Positions 63,424 through 64,000 of a stretch of 64,000 bases of DNA are shown here, piece by piece (the first letter of the stretch is position 1; every line of letters starts with the position of its first letter). The DNA is taken from contig NZ_JSYM01000001.1 of the NCBI RefSeq assembly GCF_000812945.1, positions 1,116,001-1,180,000 on the forward strand. Reading direction: 5' to 3'. The notes beneath the pieces were generated by a model, which was not told the origin of the DNA, did not search any database, and worked only from the letters and a program-made list of their open reading frames with translations. The DNA comes from Flavobacterium sp. AED. Lineage in GTDB: Bacteria > Bacteroidota > Bacteroidia > Flavobacteriales > Flavobacteriaceae. The position numbers and the translations under genes were made by a program.

Positions 63424-64000
63424 ATGAAAAAACTCTTCAAGTTCGTTGGTTTTGCCTCTTTTATCGGAATCTTTTATTTTGGATTCACCACCTATCCAAA
63501 ACTGGATTTAATTTCTGGCTTTTCAGCCAAAAGTATCGCTTCGGGACATTTTATTGATAATCGTTCCCAACAAATGATTGAGAAAGGGGACAATGATATC
63601 GATATGATTGATTTGGCGAAAAACAAAATCGATGATGCCGGAAAATTTGCGGATGCTTCAGTTTATGGTTTGAAAGAACGAAAAGCAATTTACCGTGAAG
63701 GTTTGGGAGCCACTTTAATCAACGATGATTTTGATGTCACAAAACCGTATGAAGTTCCAAAAAGAACGAAATCGAACAACAATTTGCCTTTTCCGTATGG
63801 AAATAATGAGCCAAAAGATACCGTTTTTAGTACTATTGATTATACTAAATTGAATGCGGCAGTCGCCAATGCTTTTGATAAAACTACCGAAATCAAAAAA
63901 AGAACCCGTTCCATTTTAGTGATTTATAAAGATAAAATCATTGCCGAAAAATATGACTCGGGTTTCGATAAAAACAGTAAAATATTGGGTTGGTCCATGA
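63424..64000 (+). CDS. Serine hydrolase (beta-lactamase/penicillin-binding-like), 5' part only
   Basis: It starts with an ATG at 63424 and is open to the window edge (192 codons). The protein has an N-terminal membrane anchor (FKFVGFASFIGIFYFGF), an adaptor region, and then a strand and Ser-Met (ILGWSM) that begins the SxxK motif of class C beta-lactamase-like hydrolases exactly at the end of the window. The catalytic domain is therefore outside. Such proteins cut esters, amides or peptidoglycan peptides; the substrate is unknown. It is divergent from the suf operon. Confidence 0.75.
   Translation, partial: MKKLFKFVGFASFIGIFYFGFTTYPKLDLISGFSAKSIASGHFIDNRSQQMIEKGDNDIDMIDLAKNKIDDAGKFADASVYGLKERKAIYREGLGATLINDDFDVTKPYEVPKRTKSNNNLPFPYGNNEPKDTVFSTIDYTKLNAAVANAFDKTTEIKKRTRSILVIYKDKIIAEKYDSGFDKNSKILGWSM

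Overview
The window looks like a chromosomal segment of a Flavobacterium or close relative (Bacteroidota). The evidence is low GC with A/T-rich intergenic DNA, promoters of the Bacteroidota type (TTG, 17-23 nt, TAnnTTTG), starts without Shine-Dalgarno sequences, an atp operon lacking atpD and atpC, and families typical of the group (TonB-dependent receptors, outer-membrane beta-barrels, DUF4292, DUF6377, DUF5689, DUF3078, DUF2480). No prophage, integrase, transposase, CRISPR array or plasmid function was seen.

Layout. 1-6310: end of a bactofilin gene, then AtpZ-like, a small membrane protein and atpB-E-F-H-A-G, closed by a strong terminator. 6342-14135: a GNAT enzyme, a small lipoprotein-like protein, a Wzx-type flippase, dUTPase, a sugar-nucleotide transferase, a TPR protein, a DUF4292 lipoprotein and an EnvC-like coiled-coil/LytM protein. 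This reads as envelope and polysaccharide assembly. 14152-17555 (minus): the circularly permuted ATP-grasp / alpha-E / transglutaminase operon, a widespread peptide-modification set of unresolved function. 18023-19905 (minus): a polysaccharide deacetylase lipoprotein and a lipoprotein of unknown function.

20247-30304 is a carbohydrate block: an MGH1-like glucosidase, a GH3 beta-glucosidase, a small beta-barrel-like protein, a membrane-spanning TPR/HTH regulator (DUF6377, SusR-like) and a periplasmic GH13 alpha-glucosidase. A second DUF6377 regulator followed by a GH97 (SusB-like) alpha-glucosidase sits at 51671-55749 (minus). Each regulator lies directly upstream of an alpha-glucosidase of a different family. 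A 16-nt site with palindromic core AAATCGATTT occurs in the leaders of both the GH13 and GH97 genes, and a close variant lies at the GH3 promoter. This, with a duplicated ~52-bp upstream block, is the most promising unexplained regulatory signal here.

30435-46445 holds mixed functions: a Dabb protein, a Crp regulator with a PRISE-type reductase, an outer-membrane beta-barrel protein beside a LytS/LytTR two-component system, an alpha/beta hydrolase, a ConA-like secreted protein, DinB and HxlR divergent across a likely operator, tRNA-Asn, RseP, an old-yellow-enzyme flavoprotein, a Gfo/Idh/MocA oxidoreductase and an MFS transporter. 46844-51598 is a TonB receptor, a DUF5689 lipoprotein and an FKBP lipoprotein. 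56221-64000 holds hflX, two orphan genes (one flanked by an inverted repeat), REP-like palindromes, DUF3078, DUF2480, a partial SUF iron-sulfur set (MIP18-type protein, SufE, a small protein, SufS; no sufBCD), and the start of a serine hydrolase that runs off the end.

Several families of short intergenic repeats (3'-UTR palindromes, convergent or divergent 22-24-nt units, shared terminator stems) are scattered through the window and are described separately.
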